34,303 nt of DNA from Bacteroidota bacterium (GTDB lineage Bacteria > Bacteroidota > Rhodothermia > Rhodothermales > Bin80). Position 1 is the stretch's first letter. Each line of letters starts with the position of its first letter. Position numbers and translations under genes: made by a program. The notes under the pieces are model-generated. The model made no database searches. It was not told the origin of the DNA and worked only from the letters and a program-made list of their open reading frames with translations. Where the stretch lies: assembly GCA_026709335.1 (NCBI GenBank), contig JAPOTE010000011.1:1-34303 (forward strand), in the 5' to 3' direction. Below, in pieces: positions 33,260 through 34,303 of the stretch.

Positions 33260-33688
33260 ATGCGCATTATTACACCAAAAACGATAGTATTTTCCTTTCT
33301 CATATTATTTGTTCTACCACCCCTTGGTGTAAGCTTATCGTTTGGACAAGAAGTGGCCTCTGATCCCGCAAGTCCTGTTGTCGGTAGCTGGGACTATATC
33401 GTTGACTCCTCCGACGGTGTTTTTACTGGAAAGATCATGGTAGTAGAAACAGAAACGGGACTTGATGCCACCATTATGGCAGATGTAGGAGAAGAGGTGG
33501 ATGTTGTTCAGACAGAGAAAGTTGAGTTTGATACGGAGACACAAACCTTCTCATTTTCAATTCCACAATCTGATTATGGAGAAATAGAAGGTTCTTTAGT
33601 ACTTAGTGAAGAGGGTATGAGTGGGACATTATATCTCGTTGAATCTGACATAAGTGCTCCGATTACGGCGACTCCTACTGAGGAATAG
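33260..33688 (+). CDS. Small secreted beta-rich protein of unknown function
   Basis: This 142-residue protein is not one I recognise. It has a clear signal peptide (IVFSFLILFVLPPLGVSLSFG, followed by Gln30). The mature part is acidic and predicted mostly beta: VVGSWDYIVDSSDGVFTGKI, TETQTFSFSIP, GEIEGSLVLSEEGMSGTLYL. The repeated G-x-W/G-x-L pattern resembles small lipocalin-like or calycin beta barrels often found as accessory domains in Bacteroidota secreted hydrolases. It has no Cys in the mature part. It lies 18 bases after the second Gfo/Idh gene and 8 bases before the next gene, so it belongs to that operon. Confidence 0.8.
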   Translation: MRIITPKTIVFSFLILFVLPPLGVSLSFGQEVASDPASPVVGSWDYIVDSSDGVFTGKIMVVETETGLDATIMADVGEEVDVVQTEKVEFDTETQTFSFSIPQSDYGEIEGSLVLSEEGMSGTLYLVESDISAPITATPTEE

Positions 33689-33696
33689 GCTGGATC

Positions 33697-33975
33697 ATGT
33701 ATGGCCTTTTGGGTAAGCGGGTTCGCGTCCATCTTTATACCCATGAGGGCATTGCCATTGGGGTAGTATCTGGTCGTGTAGCCGACGTGGCGGCCAAGGT
33801 CGAAGTTTCGCCAGGCATGCAAAAGGATCTTGCACTGGTGGTAGATATCGAAGTGTCAGGAGACAGTTCAGAGGTATATACGAATAGTAATGGGATGGAG
33901 AATGAGGGATGGTTTGCGGTCCAGGATCTTGAGATTTTAGAGGATGAGGGCATACCGGGCTGGTTTCCAAATTGA
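33697..33975 (+). CDS. 92-residue conserved-looking protein of unknown function
   Basis: This small cytoplasmic protein lacks a signal peptide and matches no family I know. The sequence is acidic and beta-rich: LLGKRVRVHLYTHEGIAIGVVSGRVADVAAKVEV resembles an SH3-like or Sm-like barrel start, and it ends with FAVQDLEILEDEGIPGWFPN. Eight bases separate it from the upstream secreted protein, which supports a real operon gene rather than a chance frame. Codon use appears similar to that of its neighbours. Confidence 0.68.
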   Translation: MYGLLGKRVRVHLYTHEGIAIGVVSGRVADVAAKVEVSPGMQKDLALVVDIEVSGDSSEVYTNSNGMENEGWFAVQDLEILEDEGIPGWFPN

Positions 33976-34303
33976 AATATGCCTCGCCTGATCGAGCTCT
34001 GTAAACAGTCAATACCTCCCTGGTTTCAGAACTGTTGATCAACCCGCTGGACAGGGCATGGCACGGATATTGCTGGCATATCAACAGATCAGTGGAGGAT
34101 TCCCTATACAGACGAACCTACTGCGTTACAGAAAACTTAAACATTTGAGGTTCTTGCAAAACCTCTGTTTTCAGACAGAAAAGACTCCTTCAGGTACTTT
34201 CAGAGCAATGTTTGTACTCAGGGATTCCCACTAACTCGTTTTATGCTCATCAAAATCAAGATTTTCAGGGAAATGGCCTGTGGATTGTTTGTATTTCTGC
34301 TAC
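33976..34303. other. Gene-free right end of the window
   Basis: No convincing coding frame was found in the last 328 bases. The stretch contains copy B of the structured repeat (34147-34220), preceded by GAACCT at 34114-34119, which can pair with AGGTTC at 34148-34153. The next gene must start beyond the window. Confidence 0.5.
34147..34220 (+). repeat. 74-bp structured dispersed repeat, copy B
   Basis: The 74 bases match copy A (9549-9622) without gaps at 63 positions and in the same orientation. The first 19 bases form GAGGTT (34147-34152) and AACCTC (34160-34165) with a 7-base loop. The next part holds TCTGT/ACAGA around TTTCAG. Where A and B differ in the first stem (T versus C), pairing to G is kept (G-U versus G-C), which hints at selection on RNA structure. 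It lies in DNA without a gene. Confidence 0.75.

Noticed and set aside
1-34303. CRISPR arrays, toxin-antitoxin pairs, restriction-modification or prophage genes
   Set aside because: No regularly spaced repeats, and no nuclease, methylase or phage structural genes were found on either strand.

Overview
The window looks like chromosomal DNA of a Bacteroidota / Rhodothermota-Balneolota type bacterium. Four things point there: a PorQ-like type IX secretion protein, a 1157-residue SecA with large insertions, a DUF5916-type outer-membrane protein, and exported proteins whose predicted signal peptides are followed by Gln. Shine-Dalgarno sequences are nearly absent and upstream regions are AT-rich, which also fits. 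I cannot assign a species.

Layout. 1-670 (minus) is the 5' part of an Asp/Glu racemase gene that runs off the left edge. 760-3089 (plus) holds tRNA-Gln(UUG) and a translation/nucleotide block: prs, rplY and pth. hppA (3162-5267) follows, preceded by a long stem-loop and followed by tandem hairpins. 5564-6814 is a lone AlbA_2/HATPase-type regulator and 7053-9464 a penicillin-acylase family hydrolase. 9465-10080 has no recognisable gene but carries a composite hairpin and one copy of a 74-bp structured repeat; the second copy lies at 34147-34220. 10081-11700 is a two-lipoyl-domain E2 acyltransferase and 11733-12650 a XerC/D-like recombinase whose catalytic residues appear to be lost. It converges on porQ-like 12631-13605 (minus).

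13767-21952 is a tightly packed run, secA-recN-pgm-phosphohexomutase, with 11-bp and 4-bp overlaps at the last two junctions. 22167-23063 (minus), a Tat-type dienelactone hydrolase, diverges from a DsbA-like thiol oxidoreductase (23125-24027). An M16 zinc protease follows (24293-27130). A short-chain dehydrogenase (27241-28062, minus) diverges from a DUF5916-type barrel protein (28183-30495). 30551-33975 is a closely spaced set of two Gfo/Idh/MocA oxidoreductases with twin-arginine-like N-termini, a small secreted protein and a 92-residue protein of unknown function.

Most of the window is ordinary core genome. The signals most worth following are the dispersed structured repeat with alternative pairings, the intact but catalytically degraded tyrosine recombinase, two perfect 10-bp-arm inverted repeats just upstream of start codons, and the Cys-cluster Gfo/Idh protein in the right-hand operon. 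No CRISPR array, intact insertion sequence or prophage was found.
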